From NCBI GenBank assembly GCA_014382375.1, contig JACNJU010000089.1, positions 1 to 45,131 of the forward strand: 45,131 nt of DNA, read 5' to 3'. This document shows, one piece after another, positions 1-7,769 of this stretch. Under the pieces are notes generated by a model, which was not told where the DNA came from, did no database searches, and saw only the letters and a program-made list of their open reading frames with translations. Position 1 is the stretch's first letter, and the number at the start of each line of letters is the position of its first letter. Source of the stretch: Rhodospirillaceae bacterium. GTDB lineage: Bacteria > Pseudomonadota > Alphaproteobacteria > Rhodospirillales > JABHCV01. The translations under genes and the position numbers were made by a program.

Positions 1-207
1 CCCACGGAGGTTGTTTGGCGGTTCGGGAAGGTACAGCCGGGTTCTGGCTGAAAACAAGGATGGCTTTTAAATCGGGGGGACCCATCTCCGGTGTTTTCTT
101 TTCCGGAAAATTTTGAAAATGGTTTTTTAATCCTCACTTTTCCTTACTATGTAGAGACTCTATGACTCAAGATAGCCGATACGACAACAGACACTGGACA
201 CGCCTGA
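1..207. other. left-edge stretch before the response regulator
   Basis: No complete gene is visible. Plus-strand frames stay open from the left edge to stops near 49, 70 and 113, so the tail of an upstream gene could be here, but none of the three short readings is recognisable. Positions 95-116 contain a short CCGG...CCGG repeat and A/T runs that might end an upstream transcript. No convincing sigma-70 promoter or strong ribosome binding site precedes the ATG at 208. Confidence 0.3.
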
Positions 208-795
208 ATGGCCGAACCCTACCTTGCCAACGTAAAATTCCTCGTCGTCGAGGATAATAAATTCATGCAGACCGTTATCCGGCGGGTGCTCAATTCGCTT
301 GGCACCAAGGAAGTGCGCGAATGCACCGATGGTGCTGATGCTTTAAAGGTTCTTAAAACCTTCCCCGCCGATATCGTCATAACCGATTGGGCGATGGAGC
401 CGCTGGACGGTATCGAGTTAACCCGAATGATCCGCACCGCCTCGGACAGCAATAATCCGTATGTGCCGATCATCATGCTCACGGCCTATTCGGAAATGAT
501 CCGGATCGTCGAGGCGCGCGACGCCGGTGTCAACGAATTTGTGGTCAAACCGATTTCCGTCAACACCCTGTTCAGCCGCATTCAGGCAGTGATCGAAAAA
601 CCACGGACATTCATCCGCATCAAGAATTTCTTCGGCCCTGACCGCCGTCGCAAGGACATGCCCTTTAACGAACCTGACAGGCGCAAGGGAAGGACCACCC
701 TGCCCGATAATCTGGGCTCAGACGGTCCGGATCTCGACCAGGATGAAATCAACACGCTGATGAACCCTGGCAAGGGCGAAGGCGAAGCGAGTTAA
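208..795 (+). CDS. CheY-like response regulator with a C-terminal tail
   Basis: Single-domain phosphoacceptor receiver, 195 aa. The receiver covers about residues 8-130, with the acidic pair E15/D16, phosphoacceptor D60 (in VITDWAMEP), T92 and K114-P115, all as expected for an active receiver. There is no DNA-binding or enzymatic output domain. The remaining 65 residues are unusual: two Arg-rich PDRR segments (about 144-162) and an acidic end, DLDQDEINTLMNPG, that resembles the N-terminal CheY-binding peptide of the flagellar switch protein FliM (LSQxEIDALL). By family it would relay a phosphorylation signal by protein contact, perhaps to the flagellar motor or another kinase pathway. No kinase gene is adjacent. 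The role of the tail is inference. Confidence 0.9.
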   Translation: MAEPYLANVKFLVVEDNKFMQTVIRRVLNSLGTKEVRECTDGADALKVLKTFPADIVITDWAMEPLDGIELTRMIRTASDSNNPYVPIIMLTAYSEMIRIVEARDAGVNEFVVKPISVNTLFSRIQAVIEKPRTFIRIKNFFGPDRRRKDMPFNEPDRRKGRTTLPDNLGSDGPDLDQDEINTLMNPGKGEGEAS

Positions 796-802
796 AGCCC
801 TT

Positions 803-1822
803 TTACAGGTGGTTTTTGATCAGCTCTTCGGCGATCTGAACCGTGTTCAGGGCCGCACCCTTTCGCAGATTATCGGCGACAACCCAGATGTTGAGGCCAT
901 TATCGATGGTTGGATCGCTGCGAATGCGGCTGACATAAACCGCGTCTTCACCAGCACTTTCAACCGGTGTCACATAACCTTCAGCGGCCCTGTGATCGAC
1001 AACGATAACGCCCGGTGCCGCTTGCAGGGCTTTACGCGCCTGATCGTCTGAAACCGGTTTTGCGAACTGGATATTGATCGCTTCGGCATGGCCGATAAAC
1101 ACCGGCAGACGAACGCACGTCGCGGTGACCTTGATCTTGGGATCAAGAATCTTTTTCGTCTCGACCACCATTTTCCATTCCTCCTTGGTCTGCCCGTCGT
1201 CCATGAAGGTGTCGATGTGGGGAATGCAGTTAAAGGCGATCTGCTTGGGGAAAACCTTCTGGTTGGAAGTTACCGGATCGTTGACGAAAATACCGCGGGT
1301 CTGGTTGAACAGTTCGTCCATGGCTTCCTTGCCACCGCCCGATACGGACTGGTAGGTAGAAACGACGACGCGTTCAATCCTCGCCAGCTCGTGCAGCGGC
1401 TTCAGGGCGACAACCATCTGGATGGTCGAACAGTTGGGATTGGCGATGATGTTCTTCTTGGTATAACCGGCGACCGCCTCAGGGTTAACTTCCGGCACCA
1501 CCAGCGGCACGTCAGGGTCCATGCGAAAGTGCGAAGTGTTGTCTATAACGACGGCCCCTGCGGCCGCAGCCTTCGGCGAAAATTCAGCCGAAACCTTGGC
1601 CCCCGGACTGGACAGCACAATATCGACGCCACTGAAATCAAAAGTCGCCAGATTCTGTACTTTCAGGATATCGTCCTCGCCAAAGGATATTTCCTTACCG
1701 ACGGACCGCTCAGATGCCAGTGCGATCACTTCGTCGACGGGGAATTTCCGCTCCGACAAAATGGTCAGCAGTTCATGACCAACGTTCCCCGTGGCCCCGA
1801 CGACTGCAACTGTGTAACCCAT
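803..1822 (-). CDS. asd: aspartate-semialdehyde dehydrogenase
   Basis: Converts L-4-aspartyl phosphate to L-aspartate 4-semialdehyde with NADPH, the branch step to lysine/diaminopimelate, threonine, methionine and isoleucine; cytoplasmic. 339 aa, the normal length. The N-terminal nucleotide-binding loop is GATGNVG (residues 9-15) and the catalytic cysteine is C131 in NPNCSTIQ. The start has a good ribosome site (GGAG, 8 nt upstream). It is last in the minus-strand direction after leuCDB, but 240 bp separate it from leuB. That gap holds a putative promoter, a Thr-rich leader peptide and a hairpin, so asd is probably regulated on its own by threonine attenuation. Confidence 0.97.
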   Translation of the reverse strand: MGYTVAVVGATGNVGHELLTILSERKFPVDEVIALASERSVGKEISFGEDDILKVQNLATFDFSGVDIVLSSPGAKVSAEFSPKAAAAGAVVIDNTSHFRMDPDVPLVVPEVNPEAVAGYTKKNIIANPNCSTIQMVVALKPLHELARIERVVVSTYQSVSGGGKEAMDELFNQTRGIFVNDPVTSNQKVFPKQIAFNCIPHIDTFMDDGQTKEEWKMVVETKKILDPKIKVTATCVRLPVFIGHAEAINIQFAKPVSDDQARKALQAAPGVIVVDHRAAEGYVTPVESAGEDAVYVSRIRSDPTIDNGLNIWVVADNLRKGAALNTVQIAEELIKNHL

Positions 1823-1888
1823 TTTCTTACTCCATAATCTCTATCGGTCTTAAGTTCCATTTCTAAAAAGGCATCCGCCAGATAAGCG

Positions 1889-1919
1889 AAAGGCCCGTCG
1901 GATGGAACCGCGGGCCTTT
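1889..1919 (-). terminator. leader hairpin / attenuator terminator before asd
   Basis: Perfect 9-bp inverted repeat: AAAGGCCCG (1919 to 1911) and CGGGCCTTT (1897 to 1889) on the minus strand, with a 13-nt loop. The following U-run is short (UUU, inside the stem, then CGCUU), so termination strength is uncertain. It begins 26 nt after the stop codon of the Thr-rich leader ORF. It could also simply end the leuCDB transcript. An alternative pairing of GGGUCUUU (1942 to 1935) with AAAGGCCC (1919 to 1912) would prevent this hairpin. Confidence 0.6.
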
Positions 1920-1945
1920 TGTTCGCGCACAAAGAAAGACCCCGG

Positions 1946-1996
1946 CTAGCCGCCAGTGGTGGTTTTCCTGGTTGTTTTGGTCATCTTGAAACGCAT
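1946..1996 (-). CDS. threonine-rich leader peptide (candidate attenuator)
   Basis: A 16-residue ORF, MRFKMTKTTRKTTTGG, between leuB and asd. Six of 16 residues are threonine and five of those fall within residues 8-14. Upstream is an AAAGGGA ribosome site about 8 nt from the ATG. Downstream come a terminator-like hairpin and then asd, an enzyme of the threonine pathway. This is the arrangement of the E. coli thrL leader, where ribosome stalling at Thr codons chooses between antiterminator and terminator. The same RNA can form a pause-type hairpin (CUGGC...GCCGG) at the end of the ORF. No isoleucine codons are present, so the signal would be threonine only. The coding assignment is inference from composition and context. 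Confidence 0.6.
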   Translation of the reverse strand: MRFKMTKTTRKTTTGG

Positions 1997-2025
1997 CGTG
2001 CTTGTCCCTTTAAATAACGGCCACA

Positions 2026-2054
2026 CTCATACCCCGAAGGAGGCACAAAAACAA
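2026..2054 (-). promoter_or_regulatory. candidate promoter for the asd leader
   Basis: On the minus strand, TTGTTT (2054 to 2049), a 17-nt spacer and TATGAG (2031 to 2026) form a moderate sigma-70-like match. Transcription would begin near 2019, about 23 nt before the Thr-rich leader ORF. The match is partial (3/6 and 4/6). Confidence 0.4.
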
Positions 2055-2064
2055 GAGCTTTGCA

Positions 2065-3174
2065 TTAGCCCGTCAGTTTTTCCATCTCTGCAACAATCGC
2101 CTCGCCCATGGCTGTGGTCGAGATTGCCGTCATCCCGTCTGAAACAATGTCGGCGGTACGCAGGCCTGCGCCCAGCACATTCTGCACGGCCTGTTCAATC
2201 AGGTCGGCGTCATCGCTCATATCGAAGGAATAACGCAGGCACATGGCGAAACTTAAAATGGTGGCGATGGGATTGGCCAGGTCTTGCCCGGCAATATCAG
2301 GGGCCGAGCCATGGACAGGTTCGTACATGGCGCGACGGCGACCGCTTTCGTCCGCTTCACCAAGGCTTGCCGAGGGCAACATACCCAGCGAGCCTGTCAG
2401 CATCGCCGCACAGTCGCTTAAAATATCGCCGAACAGGTTGTCGGTGACGATCACATCAAACTGCTTGGGATTGCGAACCAACTGCATGGCGCAATTGTCT
2501 GCGTACATGTGGTTCAGTTCCACGTCTGGATAATCACCTGCAATACCGGAGACGATCTCGCGCCAGAAGACACCGGATTCCATGACGTTGGCTTTTTCCA
2601 CCGACATCAGGCGCCCGGTACGCTTGCCGGCCATCTCGAAGCCGAGACGGGCGATCCGCTCGATTTCCTTATCCGTATAGACTTGCGTGTCAAAACCACG
2701 GCGGCTGCCGTCAGGCAATGTTTCGATGCCGCGCGGCTCACCAAAGTAGACGCCCGCGGTTAGTTCACGCAGGATCAGAATATCCAGCCCCTGAACGATT
2801 TCAGGCTTCAGGGTCGAAGCTTCGACAAGCGCGTCAAAAACAATGGCCGGGCGCAGGTTGGCGTACAGGTCCATTTCCTTGCGCAGACGAAGAAGACCGG
2901 CTTCCGGGCGATGCTCGCGGGCCACATTATCCCACTTGGGACCGCCGACGGCACCCAGCATAACCGCATCGACACTCATCGCGTCGGCCATGGTTTCATC
3001 GGTCAGGGCACTGCCGTGGGCGTCATAACAAGCGCCGCCAACAAGACCTTCGGTAACGTCAAAACTGACCGTGCGTTTTTTTGCCATCCAGTCGGTAACA
3101 CGCCCGACCTGTGTCATCACTTCCGGGCCGATGCCATCACCGGCCAGAATCAGGAGTTTCTTGTTGGCTGACAT
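2065..3174 (-). CDS. leuB: 3-isopropylmalate dehydrogenase
   Basis: NAD-dependent oxidative decarboxylation of 3-isopropylmalate to 2-oxoisocaproate, third step of leucine synthesis; cytoplasmic. I place the start at the ATG at 3174 ([20 protein letters not shown]), giving 369 aa. A further in-frame start at 3240 would overlap leuD and add 22 unlike residues. Visible family features are the GDGIGPEV N-terminus, the substrate-binding region around [16 protein letters not shown], and the metal/NAD region with [12 protein letters not shown] and [10 protein letters not shown]. It lies downstream of leuC and leuD on the same strand, 28 bp from leuD, as the last gene of leuCDB. Confidence 0.97.
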   Translation of the reverse strand: MSANKKLLILAGDGIGPEVMTQVGRVTDWMAKKRTVSFDVTEGLVGGACYDAHGSALTDETMADAMSVDAVMLGAVGGPKWDNVAREHRPEAGLLRLRKEMDLYANLRPAIVFDALVEASTLKPEIVQGLDILILRELTAGVYFGEPRGIETLPDGSRRGFDTQVYTDKEIERIARLGFEMAGKRTGRLMSVEKANVMESGVFWREIVSGIAGDYPDVELNHMYADNCAMQLVRNPKQFDVIVTDNLFGDILSDCAAMLTGSLGMLPSASLGEADESGRRRAMYEPVHGSAPDIAGQDLANPIATILSFAMCLRYSFDMSDDADLIEQAVQNVLGAGLRTADIVSDGMTAISTTAMGEAIVAEMEKLTG

Positions 3175-3202
3175 AATATGAAGGCTCTCTCTTGTTTGTT
3201 GA

Positions 3203-3808
3203 TTACAGCCAGGGCTGGCTGGCTTTGTTTTTTTCTTCAAAAGCAGTGATCTTGTCCGCTTTTTCCATGGTCAGGGCAATATCGTCCAGACCACCCATCA
3301 GGCAATGCTTGCGAAACGGGTCCATATCGAAGGAAATCTCGCCGCCATCGGGACCATTAATCGTCTGGTTTTCCAGATCAATGGTCAGGGTGGCGTTGGC
3401 ACCGCGCCCCGCGTCATCCATCAGTTTATCGACATCTTCCTGCGGCAATTTGATCGCCAGAATGCCGTTCTTGAAACAGTTGTTGTAAAAGATATCGGCA
3501 AAGTCCGTGGAGATGACGCAGCGGATACCAAAATCCAGAATTGCCCACGGCGCATGTTCGCGCGATGAGCCACAGCCGAAGTTGTCTCCGGCAACAAGAA
3601 TTTCTGCCTTACGGTAAGCAGGCTGATTGAGGACAAAGTCTTCGACCTCGTTACCCGCATCGTCATAGCGCATTTCAAAAAACAGGCTCTTGCCAAGACC
3701 GGTGCGCTTGATGGTTTTCAGGAACTGTTTGGGAATGATCATGTCGGTGTCGATGTTGATCATCGGCAAGGGTGCGGCGACACCGGTCAGCTTGGTGAAC
3801 TTTTCCAT
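3203..3808 (-). CDS. leuD: 3-isopropylmalate dehydratase small subunit
   Basis: With LeuC it isomerises 2-isopropylmalate to 3-isopropylmalate in leucine synthesis. 201 aa, the usual proteobacterial length. The swivelling-domain features are present: [14 protein letters not shown] near the N-terminus and [16 protein letters not shown] in the middle. The ATG overlaps the leuC stop codon by one base (TAATG), so translation is probably coupled and the two subunits made in equal amounts. leuB follows. Confidence 0.97.
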   Translation of the reverse strand: MEKFTKLTGVAAPLPMINIDTDMIIPKQFLKTIKRTGLGKSLFFEMRYDDAGNEVEDFVLNQPAYRKAEILVAGDNFGCGSSREHAPWAILDFGIRCVISTDFADIFYNNCFKNGILAIKLPQEDVDKLMDDAGRGANATLTIDLENQTINGPDGGEISFDMDPFRKHCLMGGLDDIALTMEKADKITAFEEKNKASQPWL

Positions 3809-5214
3809 TAGTTGTCTCCCATCTTGCGAACGTCGGTCAGCTTGCCGGTGATGGCGGCGGCGGCGGCCATTTCGGGACCAACCAGGTGGGTCCGCCCACC
3901 CCTGCCCTGACGGCCTTCGAAGTTACGGTTCGATGTTGAGGCGCAGCGCTCGCCAGGTTCCAGTTTGTCGGCATTCATGGCCAGACACATGGAACAACCC
4001 GCGTCACGCCATTCAAACCCGGCGTCCGTAAAGATGACGTCCAGGCCTTCCTGTTCGGCCTGTTCCTTGACCAACCCTGAACCGGGCACAACCATGGCCC
4101 CGACCCCGGCGGCTACCGTGCGGCCCTTGGCAACGGCGGCGGCGGCGCGCAGATCTTCAATCCGACCGTTGGTGCACGAACCGATAAAGACCCGGTCGAC
4201 AGCGATGTCTTCGAGAAGCGTTCCCGCTTCAAGTCCCATGTATTCCAGCGAGCGAATGATGGCTTTGCGTTTGCCTTCGTCGGCCTCGTCGGCGGGATCG
4301 GGAACGGAGCCTGAAATCGGCAACACGTCCTCAGGCGATGTGCCCCAGGTGACTTGCGGAATCAGGCTGCTGGCATCAAGGGTGATTTCGGCATCGTAAG
4401 TTGCCCCGTCGTCGGTCACCAATGACTTCCAATACGTGATGGCGGCTTCCCAGTTGCCGCCCTTGGGTGCCATCGGGCGGCCCATAAGATAGTCAAAAGT
4501 GATCTCGTCAGGGGCAATCAGCCCGGCCCGGGCCCCGGCCTCGATGGTCATATTGCAGACCGTCATGCGACCTTCCATGGATAGGGCGCGGATGGCCTCG
4601 CCTGTATATTCGATCACGTAGCCGGTGCCGCCAGCGGTACCGATCTTGCCGATCATGGCGAGGATCAGGTCCTTCGCCGAAACACCGGCAGGCAAAGTGC
4701 CGGTAACATTAAAGCGCATGTTTTTGGCAGGCTTTTGCAGCAATGTCTGGGTCGCCAGCACATGTTCGACTTCCGATGTGCCAATACCGAAAGCCAGCGC
4801 CCCGAAAGCACCGTGGGTCGCGGTGTGGCTGTCGCCGCAAACAATGGTGGTACCGGGCAGGGTGAAGCCCTGTTCGGGACCAATAATGTGGACGACACCC
4901 TGACGGATATCATCCATGGACAGGTACGGCACATTGAATTTGGCGCAATTGGCTTCCAGGGTTTCAACCTGAATGCGTGACTGTTCTTCGGTAATGCCTT
5001 TATCACGGTCAATTGTCGGCACGTTATGATCAGCGACGGCCAGGGTGGCTTGCGTGTTACGGACGCTGCGACCGGCGTTGGCAAGTCCTTCAAAGGCCTG
5101 CGGGCTGGTTACTTCATGAACCAAATGACGGTCAATGTAGATGAGACTGGTTCCGTCGTCCTGAACATCAATGACGTGGTTTTTCCAGATTTTATCGAAC
5201 AGAGTATCAGCCAT
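3808..5214 (-). CDS. leuC: 3-isopropylmalate dehydratase large subunit
   Basis: Aconitase-family [4Fe-4S] dehydratase of leucine synthesis, partner of LeuD. 468 aa from the ATG at 5214 ([15 protein letters not shown]); a TTG three codons upstream is possible but less likely. Cluster ligands are visible as the cysteine in FIGSCTNGR and the pair in CSMCLAM. The motif [19 protein letters not shown] is typical. It is the first gene of leuCDB and follows the rplS terminator hairpin at 5256-5288. I see no leucine-rich leader peptide ahead of it. Confidence 0.97.
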   Translation of the reverse strand: MADTLFDKIWKNHVIDVQDDGTSLIYIDRHLVHEVTSPQAFEGLANAGRSVRNTQATLAVADHNVPTIDRDKGITEEQSRIQVETLEANCAKFNVPYLSMDDIRQGVVHIIGPEQGFTLPGTTIVCGDSHTATHGAFGALAFGIGTSEVEHVLATQTLLQKPAKNMRFNVTGTLPAGVSAKDLILAMIGKIGTAGGTGYVIEYTGEAIRALSMEGRMTVCNMTIEAGARAGLIAPDEITFDYLMGRPMAPKGGNWEAAITYWKSLVTDDGATYDAEITLDASSLIPQVTWGTSPEDVLPISGSVPDPADEADEGKRKAIIRSLEYMGLEAGTLLEDIAVDRVFIGSCTNGRIEDLRAAAAVAKGRTVAAGVGAMVVPGSGLVKEQAEQEGLDVIFTDAGFEWRDAGCSMCLAMNADKLEPGERCASTSNRNFEGRQGRGGRTHLVGPEMAAAAAITGKLTDVRKMGDN

Positions 5215-5255
5215 CGTGATCAAGGCTTCCCTTTTCGTGTTTGAAAATCACCGGC

Positions 5256-5288
5256 AAGGCGGGCATCGGGAATCCCGGCACCCGCCTT
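5256..5288 (-). terminator. hairpin between rplS and leuC
   Basis: Two-tier inverted repeat: AAGGCGGG (5256-5263) with CCCGCCTT (5281-5288), and an inner CGGG-AAT-CCCG stem. It starts 11 bp past the rplS stop on the minus strand. The U-run after it is weak. It probably ends most transcription from the rpsP-rplS operon and separates it from leuCDB. Confidence 0.65.
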
Positions 5289-5298
5289 GAACTGGCTA

Positions 5299-5811
5299 TT
5301 ATTCTTCCGTAGCGGCTTCGTCGGCCTTTACGGCAGGAGCCGCGGCGACCTTCTTCTTGCCCTTCTTGGATTTGGACGTACCGTCGGCGCGGGACCTCGC
5401 CTTCGTGGCAGCGGCCGCTGCCTTTTCGGAAGTCGTCAGCTTACCTGAATAGCCATCGACCTTTTCGGCGATACGAGCAGACTTACCGGTGCGTCCACGC
5501 AGGTAATACAGCTTGGCGCGGCGGACATCACCACGGCGAACCACATCAATACTGGCAATATTCGGCGAGTAAAGCGGGAACACCCGTTCAACACCTTCAC
5601 CCGAAGAAATCTTGCGAACGGTGAAAGCCGAATTAAGGCCATCGTTCTTGCGACCGATGCAAACACCTTCATAAGCCTGAATACGCTCGCGGGTCCCTTC
5701 AACAACCTTGACGTTGACCCGAATGGTATCGCCAGCAGCGAATTCCGGCATGTCACGATCTGCGGTCAGCTTGCCAACCTGTTCTTTTTCAATCTCTTCA
5801 ATAACGTTCAT
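5299..5811 (-). CDS. rplS: 50S ribosomal protein L19 with a basic C-terminal tail
   Basis: Large-subunit ribosomal protein at the 30S-50S interface. Residues 1-125 are a normal L19 core (for example [20 protein letters not shown] and [16 protein letters not shown]). L19 is normally about 115-130 aa; this one has 170, the extra residues being a Lys/Ala-rich low-complexity tail (SKSKKGKKK near 145-155). A good ribosome site (GGAAGAGAA) precedes the ATG. It is last in rpsP-rimM-trmD-rplS. The tail is probably disordered and could contact rRNA; its function is unknown. Confidence 0.97.
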   Translation of the reverse strand: MNVIEEIEKEQVGKLTADRDMPEFAAGDTIRVNVKVVEGTRERIQAYEGVCIGRKNDGLNSAFTVRKISSGEGVERVFPLYSPNIASIDVVRRGDVRRAKLYYLRGRTGKSARIAEKVDGYSGKLTTSEKAAAAATKARSRADGTSKSKKGKKKVAAAPAVKADEAATEE

Positions 5812-5868
5812 TGTTCTCTTCCTTACGTCCTTGAGGGTCTCATTTATTTCGACACCTCGTTAGATCCT

Positions 5869-6612
5869 CTAATTCTTTTTCTCGAAGGCGGCCCACAAGT
5901 CGGGTCGCCGCGTTCTGGTCATTTCCTCGGCCTGGGATTTTCGCCAGGCCTCAATCTTTTCATGGTGACCGGAAAGTAAAACTTCCGGCACCGTCATACC
6001 CCGCCACTGCTGGGGCCGTGTGTAGTGGGGATATTCCAGCAATCCCCGCTCGAAACTTTCTTCCTCGCCCGACATATCCGACCCCATGATGCCCGGCAGT
6101 AACCTGACACATGCGTCGATCATAGCCATCGCCGCGGGCTCTCCGCCCGAAAGCACGAAATCGCCGAGGCTGACCTCTTCAATTTCGTGGGCCTTAAGGA
6201 CCCGCTCATCAACGCCTTCGTAGCGTCCACAAAGCAAGACCAAACCCGCACCAGCCGCCAATTCCCGAACCCGTTCCTGGTTCAGTGGGCGGCCCCGCGG
6301 CGAGAGATATATCAGCGGTCTTTCGCCGCTTTCGGCCTTGACCTTCTCTATCGCCGCATCAACCACATCGGCCCGCATGACCATTCCAGGGCCACCGCCG
6401 AAGGGGGTATCATCCACGGAGCGGTGTTTATCGCTTGCAAAGCCGCGAATGTCCACCGTTTCCAACGACCAAATGCCGTCTTTTAGACCCTGCCCCGCCA
6501 ATGACTGACCCAGGGGGCCTGGAAACATCTCCTCGAACAGGGTCAGAACCGTTGCCTTCCAGGGCGCTTCCGGCGTATCAGACGGAGGCATTTCGGACCC
6601 TGTCCCTGTCAT
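5869..6612 (-). CDS. trmD: tRNA (guanine37-N1)-methyltransferase
   Basis: SPOUT-class enzyme that methylates G37 next to the anticodon using S-adenosylmethionine, preventing +1 frameshifting. I use the ATG at 6612 ([12 protein letters not shown]), giving 247 aa, because it has a GGAGTAGGAAA ribosome site and does not run into rimM. The longer ORF to 6696 would overlap rimM. The knot region with the SAM loop is visible in [13 protein letters not shown] and [17 protein letters not shown]. rimM ends 4 bp upstream. Confidence 0.96.
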   Translation of the reverse strand: MTGTGSEMPPSDTPEAPWKATVLTLFEEMFPGPLGQSLAGQGLKDGIWSLETVDIRGFASDKHRSVDDTPFGGGPGMVMRADVVDAAIEKVKAESGERPLIYLSPRGRPLNQERVRELAAGAGLVLLCGRYEGVDERVLKAHEIEEVSLGDFVLSGGEPAAMAMIDACVRLLPGIMGSDMSGEEESFERGLLEYPHYTRPQQWRGMTVPEVLLSGHHEKIEAWRKSQAEEMTRTRRPDLWAAFEKKN

Positions 6613-6616
6613 TTTC

Positions 6617-7156
6617 CTACTCCATCGCCTCTGGCTCGGCTGGCTCCAACAGTCCCGGCGGAGGGTCAATGACGACCCGGCCACCCTTCGTATCAACCGT
6701 GGGCACCACGGCGCGGGTAAAAGGCACCATCACCACCCCCAAGTCACCGCCTGTAACCTCAAGGATCGCACCGGCACCAAAATCGTGCACTTCCTTGACA
6801 AAACCCAGCTTTCCACCATCGACCAGATCAGCCTTCAAACCAACCAGGTCTGAAAAGTAGAACTCGTCATCCGCAGGTTCCGGCAACGCCGCCTTGGGCA
6901 CATACAGGCGGGTCCCTTTCAGGGCCTCCGCTGCCGTTCGATCTTCGACGCCGCCAAGACGGGCGAACACTTGCCCCTTGGACTGGCCGACAACCTGGAT
7001 CGAATAGCTTGTCGCGCCGTTTTCCTCGAAAACGTCCCCGTAGCCGGAGATCCCTTTCGGGTCGGCGGTAAAGCTTTTGATCCGGACTTCGCCTTTCAGG
7101 CCCCGGGCACCAGTAATCGCACCGACGAAAATCAGTTCCGGGGAGGTTTCCGACAT
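6617..7156 (-). CDS. rimM: 16S rRNA processing protein RimM
   Basis: Assembly factor for the 30S subunit head that binds S19 and helps 16S rRNA maturation. 179 aa from the ATG at 7156 ([14 protein letters not shown]); the longer start at 7180 would overlap rpsP. The N-terminal RimM barrel ([18 protein letters not shown]) and the C-terminal PRC-barrel ([18 protein letters not shown], then [14 protein letters not shown]) are both recognisable. It sits between rpsP and trmD in the classic order. Confidence 0.95.
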   Translation of the reverse strand: MSETSPELIFVGAITGARGLKGEVRIKSFTADPKGISGYGDVFEENGATSYSIQVVGQSKGQVFARLGGVEDRTAAEALKGTRLYVPKAALPEPADDEFYFSDLVGLKADLVDGGKLGFVKEVHDFGAGAILEVTGGDLGVVMVPFTRAVVPTVDTKGGRVVIDPPPGLLEPAEPEAME

Positions 7157-7176
7157 TGCTCTACCGGCTGACCGGA

Positions 7177-7707
7177 TCAACCGGCCGCCTTGTCCTTTTC
7201 GGCTTCATCAGCAGCAGCTTCCTCGACCGGAACTTCCTCAGCAGCAGCTTCCTCGACCGGAGCTTCCTCAGCGGCAGCTTCCTCGACCGGAGCTTCCTCA
7301 GCAGCAGCTTCCTCGACCGGAGCTTCCTCAGCAGCAGCTTCCTCGACCGGAGCTTCCGCAGCCGGGGCATTGGCCGCTTCTTCTGCTTCTTTCAGGCGTT
7401 CCTGAGCTTTCGCCTTCGGCAAATGTTGTTTGGTCTGCTCATTGATCACAGGCTTCTTTCCCATACCGGCGTCAGCCAGGAAGCGGGCGACACGGTCGGT
7501 TGGCAGAGCGCCAACGCCCATCCAGTACTTGATGCGTTCATCCTTGAGCACCAGCCGTTCGGGATGGTCCTTGGCGACCATCGGGTTGTAGGTGCCAACC
7601 TGTTCGATAAAGCGGCCATCGCGGGGGCTGCGGGAATCGGCGATAACGAGGTGATAGAAGGGGCGTTTTTTAGCGCCACCCCGGGATAATCTGATTTTCA
7701 AAGCCAT
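7177..7707 (-). CDS. rpsP: 30S ribosomal protein S16 with an acidic repeat tail
   Basis: Small-subunit ribosomal protein. Residues 1-85 form the S16 core ([20 protein letters not shown]). S16 is usually 80-120 aa; here it is 176. The extra length is mostly five tandem copies of a 10-residue unit ([10 protein letters not shown]-like) encoded by five 30-bp repeats at 7211-7360, ending in a Glu/Lys/Ala stretch. The tail is strongly acidic and probably disordered. It is first in rpsP-rimM-trmD-rplS, 62 bp after ffh, with an AAAGGACAA ribosome site. Confidence 0.97.
   Translation of the reverse strand: MALKIRLSRGGAKKRPFYHLVIADSRSPRDGRFIEQVGTYNPMVAKDHPERLVLKDERIKYWMGVGALPTDRVARFLADAGMGKKPVINEQTKQHLPKAKAQERLKEAEEAANAPAAEAPVEEAAAEEAPVEEAAAEEAPVEEAAAEEAPVEEAAAEEVPVEEAAADEAEKDKAAG
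7211..7360. repeat. five tandem 30-bp coding repeats in rpsP
   Basis: Five consecutive units of exactly 30 bp (7211-7240, 7241-7270, 7271-7300, 7301-7330, 7331-7360) differing at only a few bases. Each encodes about ten residues of the Ala/Glu tail of S16. There are no spacers, so this is a minisatellite inside a gene, and the near identity suggests recent copy-number change. Confidence 0.95.
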
Positions 7708-7769
7708 AGTGAATACTTGTCCTTTTGGTTTAAGTGAAACGTGTTATTAAAAAAATCTCGAATAAGTCA

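Noticed and set aside
2-70. C-terminal end of an upstream plus-strand gene
   Set aside because: All three frames are open for part of this stretch and none of the short peptides can be recognised, so no gene was called.
1088-1837. 249-residue open frame on the plus strand opposite asd
   Set aside because: It is antisense to a fully conserved asd gene, has no recognisable motifs, and is His/Arg/Asp-rich as expected of a shadow frame.
1956-2447. 163-residue plus-strand frame starting with a hydrophobic stretch downstream of asd
   Set aside because: It runs antisense across the leader region and into leuB; the hydrophobic start is the complement of the Thr-codon run.
7211-7360. Regular 30-bp repeats that could suggest a CRISPR array
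   Set aside because: The units are contiguous with no spacers, lie in frame within rpsP and encode a repeated Ala/Glu peptide.
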